A stretch of 64,000 bases of DNA from Clostridia bacterium (GCA_017618135.1 JAFZUV010000018.1:124001-188000), one strand, 5' to 3'. Counted from the first letter of the stretch, positions 44,477 through 54,670 are shown. The notes: generated by a model from the letters alone, not told the origin. Program-made: numbers and translations.

Positions 44477-45013
44477 ATGTTCAGTGAGAATGACAATGAC
44501 ATTAAGATTTACGGCGATAAAAAAACGGATATTTCTGATAAAACCGCGTCTTTCGATGAAGAAAAGGGCATTTCAAAAGAGATGAAGACCAATGCTCAAA
44601 AGGTTGGAAAGCGCGTTGCCGAACAGTTTTTAAGGGATGCCGCCGCCCCGCAGGACGGTGACAATTCCGATTATAATTTGCTTATACAAAGGCGGCTTTT
44701 GTTATCCTTTTCCGCTTCCGCCGGTTTTGAACAGTATATCGGCAATGATACACTTGTAGGTATAGCTCAGAAAAGCTTTCTTGATACCGTAAGAAAGTCA
44801 AGTGAAGAAATATATAAAACATCTTCGGATATGGGAGCTTTCTCGTTTTATTATCTGGCTTTCCGCCGCGGTTCCGACATAGAGCGCCGTATGGGGCAGA
44901 CATTTGCCATGCTGTGTTCGCACGACGGCGACCCTATATTCCAAGAACTCGGAGAGGCGCTTTACTGTTGGTTTACATCAGTTGTCAGAAAAGCGGTAAG
45001 AGAATACCTGTAA
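44477..45013 (+). CDS. Hypothetical protein downstream of rpoD
   Basis: I do not recognise this 178-residue soluble protein. The first 60 residues are charged and probably disordered (ENDNDIKIYGDKKTDISDKTASFDEEK); the rest is helical (SFSASAGFEQYIGNDTLVGIAQKSFLDTVRKSSEEIYKTSSDMGAFSFYYLAFRRG). There is no signal peptide, membrane helix or catalytic motif. It starts after a strong site (AGGGGGAGGGGAACC) 66 bases past rpoD and is followed by a strong terminator. A 10-bp hairpin without a T-run lies at 44411-44430. Its position after dnaG-rpoD suggests co-transcription. Confidence 0.7.
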   Translation: MFSENDNDIKIYGDKKTDISDKTASFDEEKGISKEMKTNAQKVGKRVAEQFLRDAAAPQDGDNSDYNLLIQRRLLLSFSASAGFEQYIGNDTLVGIAQKSFLDTVRKSSEEIYKTSSDMGAFSFYYLAFRRGSDIERRMGQTFAMLCSHDGDPIFQELGEALYCWFTSVVRKAVREYL

Positions 45014-45044
45014 ATTTTTATTGAAAAATAATATATATTGTTAT

Positions 45045-45088
45045 AAAATATAAGTTGGCGTGTTTTGCCGACTTATATTTTATTTTTT
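45045..45088 (+). terminator. Strong terminator after the rpoD-downstream gene
   Basis: A 15-bp stem AAAATATAAGTTGGC (45045-45059) with GCCGACTTATATTTT (45067-45081), one wobble, followed by ATTTTTT. It ends just before the ribosome-binding site of the next gene. Confidence 0.85.
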
Positions 45089-45100
45089 AGGAGAATTATT

Positions 45101-46699
45101 GTGAAGATTACCTTTATCGGTGCCGACCACGAGGTTACCGGGTCTTGTACTCTGCTTCAGTGTTGCGGCAGAAATATTCTTATTGATTGCGGTATGGAGC
45201 AGGGTGTGAATATTTATGAAAATATAGATATTCCGATATCTTTGGCGGATATTGACGCGGTATTGCTTACTCACGCTCATATAGACCATTCCGGAAAACT
45301 GCCGTATATTGCCGCCAATGGGTTCAGGGGTAAGATTTACTGCACGGAAGCCACTCGCAGATTATCTGATATAATGCTTAAGGATTCGGCGCATATTCAG
45401 GAATTTGAGGCCGAGTGGCGATCGCGTAAGGCTCGCCGTGCCGGCGAGGCGGAATATGTACCACTTTATACTATGACAGACGCCGAGAATGCATTAAAGC
45501 TTTTTGTTGGAGTTTCTTATAATGAAATGATTGAACTTTATGATGGTATAATCGTAAGATTTATTGACGCAGGGCACCTTCTGGGCTCGTCAAGTATTGA
45601 AATTCAAATTACAGAAAACGGTGAAAAAAGAGTAATCGTTTTTTCAGGGGATATCGGTAATACAGACCGTCCTCTCATTAAAAATCCCACTCCTGTAAGC
45701 TATGCGGATTATGTTGTTATTGAATCAACATACGGTGACCGTACGCATGGTCCGCAACCTGATTATGTAACGCAGCTGTCAGCAATTATTGAAGAAACAT
45801 TCAGCCGCGGCGGGAATGTGGTAATACCGTCTTTTGCAATCGGAAGAACGCAGGAAATGCTTTACCTGCTGAGAATTATTAAGGAAAGAGGACTTATAAA
45901 ATCAAATCCTGATTTCAGTGTATTTGTTGATAGTCCGTTGGCACGCGAGGCAACCGAGGTTTATTCTTCCGGTATGACAGATTATTATGACGATCAGACG
46001 CTTGAATTGTTATCGAAAGGTATCAATCCGATAGCTTTTGACGGTCTTAAAATGGCTATAACAAGCGAGGATTCAAAAAATATAAACTTTGATAATTCTC
46101 CTAAAGTTATAATATCAGCGTCCGGCATGTGTGACGCAGGCAGGATTCGTCACCATCTCAAACATAACCTTTGGCGTTCGGATTCAACAGTGCTTTTTGT
46201 AGGCTTTCAGGCGGAGGGCACAATAGGGCGTAAGTTAATAGAAGGCGAGAAGAAGATAAGACTGTTCGGTGAGGATATTATTGTAAGAGCGAAAATAGAA
46301 AATCTTAAAGGCGTCAGCGGTCATGCCGATAAGAATGGGCTTTTAGATTGGATGTCTAATATTAAAAATGTGCCGAAGCGGGTATTTGTAAATCACGGTG
46401 AGGATACTGTGTGCGATAGTTTTGCAAGCACGGTAAACCAAAAATTCGGGTTTAACTCAACTGCACCGTTCAGCGGTGATGTGTTTGATCTTTTTATAAA
46501 CGAATTCACTCAGCGAGGCATTGGTAAAAAGTGCGAAAAGAAAACACTTTCCGGTTTACGCGCCGATACCGTTTATGCGAGATTGTTAGCTTCGTTTGAC
46601 CGATTATCAAGCCTTGTAAAGCAATTCCGTGAGCGACCGAACAAGGAAAAAGCCGCTTTTGCAGACAGTATCAATACAATGTGTGATAAATATGAGTGA
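45101..46699 (+). CDS. MBL-fold/beta-CASP RNA-processing exonuclease-like protein
   Basis: A 532-residue metallo-beta-lactamase protein with an inserted beta-CASP domain. Seen are the zinc motif THAHIDHSG (about 63-71), IDAGHLLGSSSIEIQ, VFSGDIGNTDRPL, the beta-CASP part GGNVVIPSFAIGRTQEMLYLLR, VIISASGMCDAGRIRHHL and KGVSGHADKNGLLDW. Relatives are RNA endo/exonucleases (YSH1/CPSF-like). The start is GTG 45101 after AGGAG, with VKITFIGADHEVTGS as the family N-terminus. It overlaps the TtcA-like gene by 8 bases. Confidence 0.9.
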   Translation: MKITFIGADHEVTGSCTLLQCCGRNILIDCGMEQGVNIYENIDIPISLADIDAVLLTHAHIDHSGKLPYIAANGFRGKIYCTEATRRLSDIMLKDSAHIQEFEAEWRSRKARRAGEAEYVPLYTMTDAENALKLFVGVSYNEMIELYDGIIVRFIDAGHLLGSSSIEIQITENGEKRVIVFSGDIGNTDRPLIKNPTPVSYADYVVIESTYGDRTHGPQPDYVTQLSAIIEETFSRGGNVVIPSFAIGRTQEMLYLLRIIKERGLIKSNPDFSVFVDSPLAREATEVYSSGMTDYYDDQTLELLSKGINPIAFDGLKMAITSEDSKNINFDNSPKVIISASGMCDAGRIRHHLKHNLWRSDSTVLFVGFQAEGTIGRKLIEGEKKIRLFGEDIIVRAKIENLKGVSGHADKNGLLDWMSNIKNVPKRVFVNHGEDTVCDSFASTVNQKFGFNSTAPFSGDVFDLFINEFTQRGIGKKCEKKTLSGLRADTVYARLLASFDRLSSLVKQFRERPNKEKAAFADSINTMCDKYE

Positions 46700-47519
46700 T
46701 AATGATTTTTGTGCGAAGGTCAGAGGAAGCCTTCAAAAGAAATATCGTCGAAGCATAACGGGCAGGTTTAATAGGGCGCTTAAAGTATATAAGCTTGTGA
46801 ACGAGGGTGACCGGGTCGCCGTTTGTGTTTCGGGCGGCAAAGATTCATGGCTTACGGCGGTATTATTCAAGGAACTGAAAAAGTATTCAGATGTGCCGTT
46901 TGAGGTTGAGTATATAGTTATGGACCCCGGTTATGCTCAGGAAAATCGCATTCTTATTGAGCAAAATGCAAAGCTTTTAGATATACCGGTAAAGATTTTC
47001 AAAACCAATATTTTCGATGCGGTGCATGAGATACCGAAATCTCCTTGTTATCTTTGCGCGAGAATGAGGAGAGGTTATCTTTACAGTTTTGCAAAAGAGC
47101 TTGGGTGTAATAAAATAGCTCTTGGGCATCATTACGACGATGTAATTGAAACTACTCTTATGGGTATTCTTTACGGAGCGCAGGTTCAGGGTATGCTGCC
47201 AAAGCTTCACAGCACTAATTTTAAGGGAATGGAGCTTATTCGTCCGCTTTATTTTGTAAGGGAAGCAGATATAATATCTTGGCGGGATACAAATAATCTC
47301 AGCTTTCTGCATTGTGCTTGCCGCTTTACCGAAAAAAGCGAGATTGATGAGAACCTTTCAAAAAGAAAAGAGATAAAGCAGTTGATTGCCGAGCTTAAGC
47401 TCAAGCATCCGGATGTGGAAAAATGTATTTTTAAATCGCTTGAGAATGTAAACATTGATACAGTTTTAGCATATAAAACAGGTGGCAAGAAATACAGCTT
47501 TTTAGATCGGTATATTTGA
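46692..47519 (+). CDS. TtcA/TtuA-family tRNA thiolation ATPase-like protein
   Basis: A 275-residue PP-loop protein. The ATP loop is VCVSGGKDSWL (about 46-56); the cysteines of KSPCYLCARMRRGYLYSFA and the later LHCACRF fit the iron-sulfur/catalytic pattern of tRNA 2-thiolation enzymes; GCNKIALGHHYDDVIETTLM is the usual second motif. It is expected to thiolate a cytidine or uridine in tRNA; the exact position is inference. It starts inside the end of the MBL gene with a weak ribosome-binding site, so translation is probably coupled. Confidence 0.85.
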   Translation: MSDNDFCAKVRGSLQKKYRRSITGRFNRALKVYKLVNEGDRVAVCVSGGKDSWLTAVLFKELKKYSDVPFEVEYIVMDPGYAQENRILIEQNAKLLDIPVKIFKTNIFDAVHEIPKSPCYLCARMRRGYLYSFAKELGCNKIALGHHYDDVIETTLMGILYGAQVQGMLPKLHSTNFKGMELIRPLYFVREADIISWRDTNNLSFLHCACRFTEKSEIDENLSKRKEIKQLIAELKLKHPDVEKCIFKSLENVNIDTVLAYKTGGKKYSFLDRYI

Positions 47520-47577
47520 TTTTACTAATGATTGCAACTTGGAAAATATAGAATATTAAGGTTTGGAGTAAGATAAA

Positions 47578-48228
47578 ATGAATTTAGGCAAAACACTTAT
47601 TTTAGGAGATAGTTATTCAACTTTTGAGGGCAATATTCCGGATGGTTATGACTCCTGGTATTTTAAGGCACCGAGCGATCATACGAATGTGAACAAAGCG
47701 GAACAAACATGGTGGTATCAGTTGTTTGATGGTAAGAATGGTATTTTGCTCAGAAATGATAGCTATTCGGGCACAATGATTTGTAACAGTGTCAGACCCG
47801 AACATAGTGTCGAAGTTTCCTTTATTAACCGGTTTGATAAACTTGTAAAGGAAGGCTTTTTCCAAAAAAATCAGGTTGATACGATTTTGGTTTTCGGAGG
47901 AACAAATGATAGTACTACCGATTGTCCGATCGGCGAAAATCAATTTGGAGAATTTAAGGCGGAGGACCTGTTGAAAGTTCTTCCGGCTTGCGGATATTTG
48001 GCACGGCAGATTTCAATTGCCGCGCCTGATTCCCGCATTTGTTGGCTTATAAATACTGATTTAAAAGATGAAATATCTTATGGAATGATAAAAAATGCGG
48101 AATATTTTAATCAGGACTACATTCTTTTTAAAAGTATAGATAAAAGCTGGGGACATCCGAATATAAACGGGATGCAGGATATTTTAAATGAGATAAAAGA
48201 GCATTTTGACATTGCAAAGCATTGCTGA
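47578..48228 (+). CDS. SGNH/GDSL-type hydrolase-like protein
   Basis: A 216-residue cytoplasmic protein with SGNH-hydrolase blocks: LILGDSYSTFEG with the nucleophile Ser (residues 8-18), FGGTNDS (about 106), and a final SWGHPNINGM with the catalytic His. There is no signal peptide. Relatives hydrolyse acyl or acetyl esters of sugars or lipids; substrate unknown. ATG 47578 follows TTTGGAGTAAGATAAA. It stands 58 bases after the TtcA-like gene; no clear promoter is seen. Confidence 0.8.
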   Translation: MNLGKTLILGDSYSTFEGNIPDGYDSWYFKAPSDHTNVNKAEQTWWYQLFDGKNGILLRNDSYSGTMICNSVRPEHSVEVSFINRFDKLVKEGFFQKNQVDTILVFGGTNDSTTDCPIGENQFGEFKAEDLLKVLPACGYLARQISIAAPDSRICWLINTDLKDEISYGMIKNAEYFNQDYILFKSIDKSWGHPNINGMQDILNEIKEHFDIAKHC

Positions 48229-48251
48229 TTACTGAAAACAGGGGTATAAAA

Positions 48252-49634
48252 ATGCGAAAAAAACGACTAAGGCTTAACACTAAAACTATTGTTGCCATTA
48301 CGCTTATATTGCTTTCAGTAACCATTATCGTGGGGGTTATGCTCGCACTAAAATCACGCGATTCTATGAAATCTATCATTAATGAACAAATGCTTGGCGT
48401 GGCAAAAACGGCAGGCGCTTTGATGGATGGAGATGAGTTAGCGGCGATATCGGAGAAGGATGCCGGAGGCGACACGCAAAAAGAAATACTCGGTAAGCTT
48501 AATCTGTTCAGTGCAAACTTTGACTTTGAGTATATTTATATTGTTCGCGCCTCAGGTGACGGTAAATTTATATTTATTGTTGATGCTGATCCTAAGGATC
48601 CGGCAAGTTACGGAGAGGAAGTAGTGTATTCTCCGGCGCTTGGTGCTGCGAGCAAAGGAAAAGCCACGGTTGATGATATTTCTGTCGGCGACGAGTGGGG
48701 TAAATTCTATACCGCGTATTGTCCGGTTATGACATCTGAGGGTAATGTCGGCGGTATAGTCGGCATAGATTTTGACGCGGAATGGTATGAATCACAGATA
48801 GCAAAAAATATGATATATATTTTGTTTGTCGGCGTGATTGCGCTTTTGGTAGGTGGCGGCATTATACTGCTTGTTACCGTAAATCTCAGAAAAAAGTTTG
48901 ACAGGCTCAATGAAGAAACAACTTCGATTGCTTCTGATATAGGTACGCTTTTAGAGGAGATACATTCTGAATCAGGATATTCGGAGATTGCTCCGGAAGC
49001 GCAGTTGTTGGCAGGAGTTGATACGGTAACTATCGAGGAAATAGAAGGTGAACCTTACGGAATAGAAAAGCTTGCCGCGGAGGTCAAAGCAATTAAAATA
49101 AACCTTAAAAGGTACATTACATATGTTCACCAAAAGGCGTATACAGACGGTATGACGGGGGCGGGCAACAAAACGGCATATCTTGAGCTCGTTCGTAATC
49201 TCAATGATAAAATTGCCGAAGGTTGCGCTAATTTTTCAATAGCGGTATTCGATGTAGATTATTTAAAGTCGGTTAATGATGAATACGGGCATGAGATGGG
49301 AGATAGTCTGATTAACGGAACTGCCGAATGCGTTAAAAATGTTTTTGGCACAAAAAATGTTTTCCGCATAGGCGGTGATGAATTTATAGCTGTTTTGCAG
49401 GACTATTCGGCGGACGATATGGAAGAGGCATTCAAAAGACTTGATTTTGAAATCAAACACGCGAACGCCGCTCTGCCAAAAGGCGCTAAAGTACCCATAG
49501 CATTTTCAATGGGTGCCGCAACATTTACGCCTGATATCGATAAAGCGTTTAAAAATGTGTTCCGTCGTGCAGATAAGAATATGTACAAGAATAAAGACGA
49601 GCATCATAAAAACAGCGGCAATATAGAGGAATAA
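48252..49634 (+). CDS. Membrane diguanylate cyclase with extracellular sensor domain
   Basis: A 460-residue protein. A first membrane helix (TIVAITLILLSVTIIVGVMLAL) is followed by an extracellular dCache/PAS-like region (about 35-185, with FEYIYIVRASGDGKFIFIVDAD and GGIVGIDFD), a second helix (MIYILFVGVIALLVGGGIILL) and a C-terminal GGDEF domain. The active-site motif RIGGDEF lies at about 372-378; DVDYLKSVNDEYGHEMGD precedes it. It should make c-di-GMP in response to an outside signal. ATG 48252 follows CAGGGGTATAAA. It closes the plus-strand run ahead of a terminator. Confidence 0.9.
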   Translation: MRKKRLRLNTKTIVAITLILLSVTIIVGVMLALKSRDSMKSIINEQMLGVAKTAGALMDGDELAAISEKDAGGDTQKEILGKLNLFSANFDFEYIYIVRASGDGKFIFIVDADPKDPASYGEEVVYSPALGAASKGKATVDDISVGDEWGKFYTAYCPVMTSEGNVGGIVGIDFDAEWYESQIAKNMIYILFVGVIALLVGGGIILLVTVNLRKKFDRLNEETTSIASDIGTLLEEIHSESGYSEIAPEAQLLAGVDTVTIEEIEGEPYGIEKLAAEVKAIKINLKRYITYVHQKAYTDGMTGAGNKTAYLELVRNLNDKIAEGCANFSIAVFDVDYLKSVNDEYGHEMGDSLINGTAECVKNVFGTKNVFRIGGDEFIAVLQDYSADDMEEAFKRLDFEIKHANAALPKGAKVPIAFSMGAATFTPDIDKAFKNVFRRADKNMYKNKDEHHKNSGNIEE

Positions 49635-49639
49635 ATTAA

Positions 49640-49673
49640 GAGAGACAGGTTATTTGCCTGCCTCTCGTTTTTT
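49640..49673. terminator. Terminator between the GGDEF gene and purL
   Basis: GAGAGACAGG (49640-49649) pairs with CCTGCCTCTC (49657-49666) with one mismatch, followed by GTTTTTT. It serves the plus-strand gene; purL transcripts may also stop here. Confidence 0.7.
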
Positions 49674-49706
49674 ATGCTTGTAATTGATTGCTATTAACTT
49701 TTCCGG

Positions 49707-52700
49707 TTATTTGAAATATTTTACTGCGGATTCAAACAATCGAATATCATAATTACCAGGTACATTTTTATAAAGTCCCGCGCCGATTCGTTCACTGTGT
49801 CCCATTTTTCCGAAAACTCTACCGTCCGGCGAGGTGATGCCCTCTATTGCATATAACGAGCCGTTGGGATTAAATCTTATATCATTTGAAGCATTTCCGT
49901 TAAGGTCTACATATTGAGTCGCAATCTGACCATTTTCGGCAAGACTTTTTATCAGAGCTTCATCGGCATAAAATCTACCCTCGCCGTGTGAGATAGGAAC
50001 ATTTACAATGTCGCCTACTTTCATAAGAGAAAGCCATGGTGATTTATTTGAGGAAACTCGTGTACGCACTATCTTTGATTGATGTCGCGCTATAGTATTA
50101 AATGTCAGAGTAGGTGAGCTTTCGTCGGTATCAATTATTTTTCCATAGGGTACGAGACCGAGCTTTATGAGCGCTTGAAAACCGTTGCAAATGCCGAGCA
50201 TCAAACCGCTTCTGTTATCAAGCAAATCAGTTACGCCTTCTTTAATTTCGGCATTTCTAAAGAATGCGGTTATGAATTTACCGCTTCCGTCCGGCTCGTC
50301 GCCGCCGGAGAATCCTCCTGGAATAAATACGATTTGTGAGGTTTTAAGCGCTTCGGCAAATTGTTCCACAGAACGAGATATTCCCGAAGAAGTCAGATTG
50401 TTTATTACCATAATTTTTGGTATACCGCCTGCGTCGGATACCGCCTTCGCGCTGTCATATTCACAGTTGGTTCCGGGAAAAGCAGGGATAAGAACTATAG
50501 GTTTCGCTGTTTTAACGGCCGGTGCTGAAACATCTTTTGTATTATAAGAAAATGCTTCGGTCGTTTCGCAGTCGTTTTTAATATTGCAACTGTAAACCGG
50601 TTCAAGTTTATTTTCATACGCTTTCAGAATTGACTTTGCGGGTACGTTTTCATCGCGAAAGGTAAAGGTTCCGTCATCAGTCACAACGCCTATTTTCCGC
50701 CCGTCTATATCTTCTGTTACTTCGAGCATAAAAGCGCCGTAAGAATAACCGAAAATATCGTTTTGCGTGAGTGTGTCGTCAAACCGGAAGCCAAAGCCGT
50801 TTCCGAATGCCATTTTCATTACCGCTTCGGCAATGCCGCCCATACTCGGAGTATAACAGGAAACGGCTTTGCCTGAACGCAAAAGCGAAGTGACTCTGCT
50901 TAATACATCGATTAAAGATTTTGTAACCGGAAGTCCGTTTTCATCTGTTTCCGGAGAAATACATACAACCCTGTTTCCGGCTGATTTAAAATCGTTTGAA
51001 ACTATGTTGCCGACCTTTTCTTTGGTCACCGCAAACGATACCAATGTAGGCGGAACATCAATATTTTCAAATGAGCCGCTCATTGAGTCTTTACCGCCGA
51101 TAGCGCCTATGCCGAGTTCCATCTGAGCTTTAAAGGCACCAAGCAAAGCCGCTAACGGTTTACCCCACCGTTTTTTATCAGTACCGAGCTTGTGAAAGTA
51201 TTCCTGGAATGTCAGATATACATCCTCAAACTTGGCACCGGTGGCAACCAGCTTACATACAGATTCAACAACCGCAAGATATGCGCCGTGATATGGGCTT
51301 TGTTCGGTTATAAACGGGTTATATCCCCACGACATTACCGAGCAGTCATCGGTATTCTTTTTCTCAACAGAGATTTTTTGCACCATTGCCTGAATGGGAG
51401 TCAGCTGATATTTGCCGCCAAACGGCATAAGTACCGTTCCTGCGCCGATTGTTGAGTCAAACCGCTCGGAAAGACCGCGTTTTGAGCAAATATTTAGGTC
51501 GCTTGCGAGGTTTATGAAGTTGTCTTTAAATGAGCCGCCTATATTTTTCTTTCTAATATCCGGTTTAGAAACACAAATATCAATATGCTTTTCGGCACCG
51601 TTTGAATTTAAAAATTCGCGGCTTATATCTACAATTTTTTCCCCGTTCCAATTCATTACCAATCGCGGCTCCTCTGTTACAACCGCTACCGGGCAGGCTT
51701 GCAGGTTTTCGGTTTCGGCAAGAGATAAGAATAATTCTACATCTTCCTTATCAACAACAACCGCCATTCGTTCTTGAGATTCGCTGATTGCGAGTTCCGT
51801 TCCGTCAAGTCCTTCATACTTTCTGGGTACGGCGTTAAGGTCTATTATAAGACCGTCCGCCAGCTCGCCTATTGCTACCGATACGCCGCCCGCTCCGAAA
51901 TCGTTACACCGTTTTATCATACGGCAGGCTGTTTTATTGCGAAAAAGGCGCTGAAGCTTGCGTTCTTCAGGCGCATTACCTTTTTGCACTTCGGCGCCGC
52001 AGGTCTCAACCGAATGTGCATTATGCGCTTTTGATGAGCCGGTAGCTCCGCCTATACCGTCACGACCTGTGGAACCCCCGAGAAGTATTACAATATCGCC
52101 GGGACACGGAGCCTCCCGTCGTACATTTTCCGCCGGAGCCGCCGCTACTACTGCGCCTATCTCCATACGCTTTGCGGCATATCCGGGATGATAAATCTCG
52201 TCGACTATACCGGTGGCAAGACCTATCTGATTTCCATAGGAAGAATAACCGTCAGCCGCGGTTGTTACAAGCTTGCGTTGCGGAAGTTTGCCGGGTATTG
52301 TCTCTGACATTGGAACAGTAGGATCCGCCGCGCCCGTAACACGCATTGCACCGTAAACATACGCACGGCCCGAAAGGGGGTCTCTTATAGCACCCCCTAT
52401 ACATGTGGCGGCTCCGCCGAAAGGCTCTATTTCCGTAGGGTGGTTATGAGTCTCGTTTTTAAACAAAAGAAGCCACGGTTCCGTCTTACCGTCAACATCA
52501 ACATTTATTTTAACCGTACAGGCGTTTATTTCTTCCGATTCGTCAAGTTGCCGGAGCTTGCCGTGATTGCGTAGATATTTGACCGCTATCGTTGCAATAT
52601 CCATAAGGCAAACCGGCTTATTTCGACCAAGCTCCTTACGCACTGCCAAATACTCTTCATAAGTTTTTTGAATAAGCTTGTCTTCAAATTCAACACTGTC

Positions 52701-53393
52701 AATATTTGTAAGAAAAGTCGTATGTCTGCAATGATCTGACCAGTATGTGTCAATCATCCTGATTTCGGTTATGGTAGGCTCACGATTTTCATTCTTAAAA
52801 TAGCTTTGGCAGAATGCGATATCGTCCGCGTCCATTGCAAGACCGTATTCTGAAACAAAGCTTTCAAGATCTGCTCTGTCAAGCTTTAAAAATCCGTAAA
52901 GGGTTTCCACCTCGGTTGGTATATTGTAACTCGCTTTTAGCGTTTCCGGCTTTTCAAGTGCCGCTTCCCGCGATTCAACCGGGTTTATAACGTATTTTTT
53001 TATCTCTTCTTTTTCTTTCTCAGATAAATCGCCGTAAAGTGCGTAAACCTTCGCGGAGCGTATAAGCGGCCGTTCTGATTTTGATATAATCTGAATGCAC
53101 TGTGCCGCCGAATCAGCCCTTTGGTCAAACTGCCCGGGCAAATATTCTACAGAAAACGCATAAGCACCCGAAAGGTCAGCTTCTCTTGAGGCAATATCAA
53201 GTTGTGGCTCTGAGAACACTGTTTTTACAGCATAGTCAAACAAATCTTCCGATATATTTTCAGCATCGTAACGGTTTAAAACTCTGACATCTTCGAGACT
53301 TTTAATTCCCAACAGATTTTTTGCGTCGTTGAGCAAAGCCATTGCTTCAAATGCCAATTCCTTTTTCTTTTCAACGAAAACCCGATATACCAT
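49707..53393 (-). CDS. purL: Phosphoribosylformylglycinamidine synthase, single-chain
   Basis: PurL converts FGAR, glutamine and ATP to FGAM. At 1,228 residues it is the long single-chain form, so no separate PurS or PurQ is needed. Seen: TYWSDHCRHTTF, NETHNHPTEIEPFGGAATCIGG, DFGAGGVSVAIGELADG and the C-terminal glutaminase domain (from about residue 1000) with PAFPGTNCEYD, the nucleophile Cys in LGICNGFQ (about 1067) and ISHGEGRFYAD. The pattern resembles the clostridial/Bacteroides clade. It is the last gene of the purine operon and starts in a TAATG junction with purD after GGAGGACATA. Confidence 0.96.
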   Translation of the reverse strand: MVYRVFVEKKKELAFEAMALLNDAKNLLGIKSLEDVRVLNRYDAENISEDLFDYAVKTVFSEPQLDIASREADLSGAYAFSVEYLPGQFDQRADSAAQCIQIISKSERPLIRSAKVYALYGDLSEKEKEEIKKYVINPVESREAALEKPETLKASYNIPTEVETLYGFLKLDRADLESFVSEYGLAMDADDIAFCQSYFKNENREPTITEIRMIDTYWSDHCRHTTFLTNIDSVEFEDKLIQKTYEEYLAVRKELGRNKPVCLMDIATIAVKYLRNHGKLRQLDESEEINACTVKINVDVDGKTEPWLLLFKNETHNHPTEIEPFGGAATCIGGAIRDPLSGRAYVYGAMRVTGAADPTVPMSETIPGKLPQRKLVTTAADGYSSYGNQIGLATGIVDEIYHPGYAAKRMEIGAVVAAAPAENVRREAPCPGDIVILLGGSTGRDGIGGATGSSKAHNAHSVETCGAEVQKGNAPEERKLQRLFRNKTACRMIKRCNDFGAGGVSVAIGELADGLIIDLNAVPRKYEGLDGTELAISESQERMAVVVDKEDVELFLSLAETENLQACPVAVVTEEPRLVMNWNGEKIVDISREFLNSNGAEKHIDICVSKPDIRKKNIGGSFKDNFINLASDLNICSKRGLSERFDSTIGAGTVLMPFGGKYQLTPIQAMVQKISVEKKNTDDCSVMSWGYNPFITEQSPYHGAYLAVVESVCKLVATGAKFEDVYLTFQEYFHKLGTDKKRWGKPLAALLGAFKAQMELGIGAIGGKDSMSGSFENIDVPPTLVSFAVTKEKVGNIVSNDFKSAGNRVVCISPETDENGLPVTKSLIDVLSRVTSLLRSGKAVSCYTPSMGGIAEAVMKMAFGNGFGFRFDDTLTQNDIFGYSYGAFMLEVTEDIDGRKIGVVTDDGTFTFRDENVPAKSILKAYENKLEPVYSCNIKNDCETTEAFSYNTKDVSAPAVKTAKPIVLIPAFPGTNCEYDSAKAVSDAGGIPKIMVINNLTSSGISRSVEQFAEALKTSQIVFIPGGFSGGDEPDGSGKFITAFFRNAEIKEGVTDLLDNRSGLMLGICNGFQALIKLGLVPYGKIIDTDESSPTLTFNTIARHQSKIVRTRVSSNKSPWLSLMKVGDIVNVPISHGEGRFYADEALIKSLAENGQIATQYVDLNGNASNDIRFNPNGSLYAIEGITSPDGRVFGKMGHSERIGAGLYKNVPGNYDIRLFESAVKYFK

Positions 53394-54670
53394 TATATGT
53401 CCTCCTGTCTGTTCGCCGCCAGTGCGCGAGAGCCTATATCACGGCGGTAAAAGGCGTTTCGGAATTTTATTAAATCCGCTCTTTGGTACGCCAGGTATAT
53501 TGCTTCTTTGAGTGTGTCGCCTATAGCGACTACTCCGAGTACCCTGCCGCCGTCGGTAATGAGCTTACCGCCCTGCTCTTTAGCGCCTGCAATGTAGACA
53601 TATGGCGCAGTGACTTTGGGTATTTCTATTTCGTACCCTTTTTGGTAGGCGGAGGGGTAACCTTCCGATGCCATAATAACGCAGGCTGCAAAGCTACGCG
53701 AAAACTCAACTTCAATATCAGCAAGCCTCTCTTCTGTTACAGCCTGCATAACAGAGAGCAGATCGGTTTTCAAAAGCGGAAGTACCACTTGGGTTTCCGG
53801 GTCGCCGAAACGGCAGTTGTATTCGATTACCTTTGGTCCGTCTTCTGTTAACATCAGTCCGAAAAAAAGGCAACCCTTGAAGGTACGATTTTCACTTTTC
53901 ATTGCCTTTATGGTAGGCAGAAAGATTTCCTGCATACACCTGTTTGCCGTCTCTTTAGTGTAATACGGGTTAGGTGCTATTGTTCCCATACCGCCGGTGT
54001 TGAGCCCGGTATCTCCGTCAAGCGCGCGCTTATGATCCATAGAAGAAATCATTGGAACTATGGTTTTGCCGTCTGTAAAAGAAAGCACTGATACTTCCGG
54101 TCCCTCCAAAAATTCTTCAATAACAATTCTGCTTCCGCTGTCACCGAATTTTTTATCCTTCATCATAGAGATTACGGCTTGTCTTGCTTCGTCACGCGTT
54201 TTGGCAATAATTACACCTTTACCGAGAGCTAAACCGTCCGCTTTTATAACGGTGGGAAGGGGGGCGGTTTCTAAATAGTCAAGAGCCGCGTTTATGTCGG
54301 AAAAGGTCTCGTATCCGGCAGTGGGGATACCATATTTTTTCATAATCTCCTTTGAAAAAACCTTACTGCCCTCAATTATTGCCGCTTTTTTGTTTGGACC
54401 GAAACAAGGTATTCCGGCTTCTTCGAGTGCGTCAACCGCGCCAAGTACCAACGGATCGTCAGGCGCTACTACAGCATAGTCTATTTTGTTTTCTTTTGCA
54501 AAATCAACTATACCGTTTATATCTTTTGCTCCGATATTTACGCAGATTGCGTCCGCTTTTATTCCGCCGTTTCCGGGGAGTGCAAAGATTTGTGTAACGC
54601 TCGGATTTTCTTTAAGCTTTTTAATAATTGCGTGCTCGCGGCCTCCGCCGCCTACAACCAATAGTTTCAT
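53393..54670 (-). CDS. purD: Phosphoribosylamine--glycine ligase
   Basis: PurD joins phosphoribosylamine and glycine with ATP (second step of purine synthesis). The 425-residue ATP-grasp protein shows LLVVGGGGREHAI, the central HKRALDGDTGLNTGGMGTIAP and FGDPETQVVLPLL. It uses the unstable phosphoribosylamine made by PurF, encoded in the same operon. ATG 54670 follows AAAGGAGTATTT; its stop shares a base with the purL start. Confidence 0.96.
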   Translation of the reverse strand: MKLLVVGGGGREHAIIKKLKENPSVTQIFALPGNGGIKADAICVNIGAKDINGIVDFAKENKIDYAVVAPDDPLVLGAVDALEEAGIPCFGPNKKAAIIEGSKVFSKEIMKKYGIPTAGYETFSDINAALDYLETAPLPTVIKADGLALGKGVIIAKTRDEARQAVISMMKDKKFGDSGSRIVIEEFLEGPEVSVLSFTDGKTIVPMISSMDHKRALDGDTGLNTGGMGTIAPNPYYTKETANRCMQEIFLPTIKAMKSENRTFKGCLFFGLMLTEDGPKVIEYNCRFGDPETQVVLPLLKTDLLSVMQAVTEERLADIEVEFSRSFAACVIMASEGYPSAYQKGYEIEIPKVTAPYVYIAGAKEQGGKLITDGGRVLGVVAIGDTLKEAIYLAYQRADLIKFRNAFYRRDIGSRALAANRQEDI

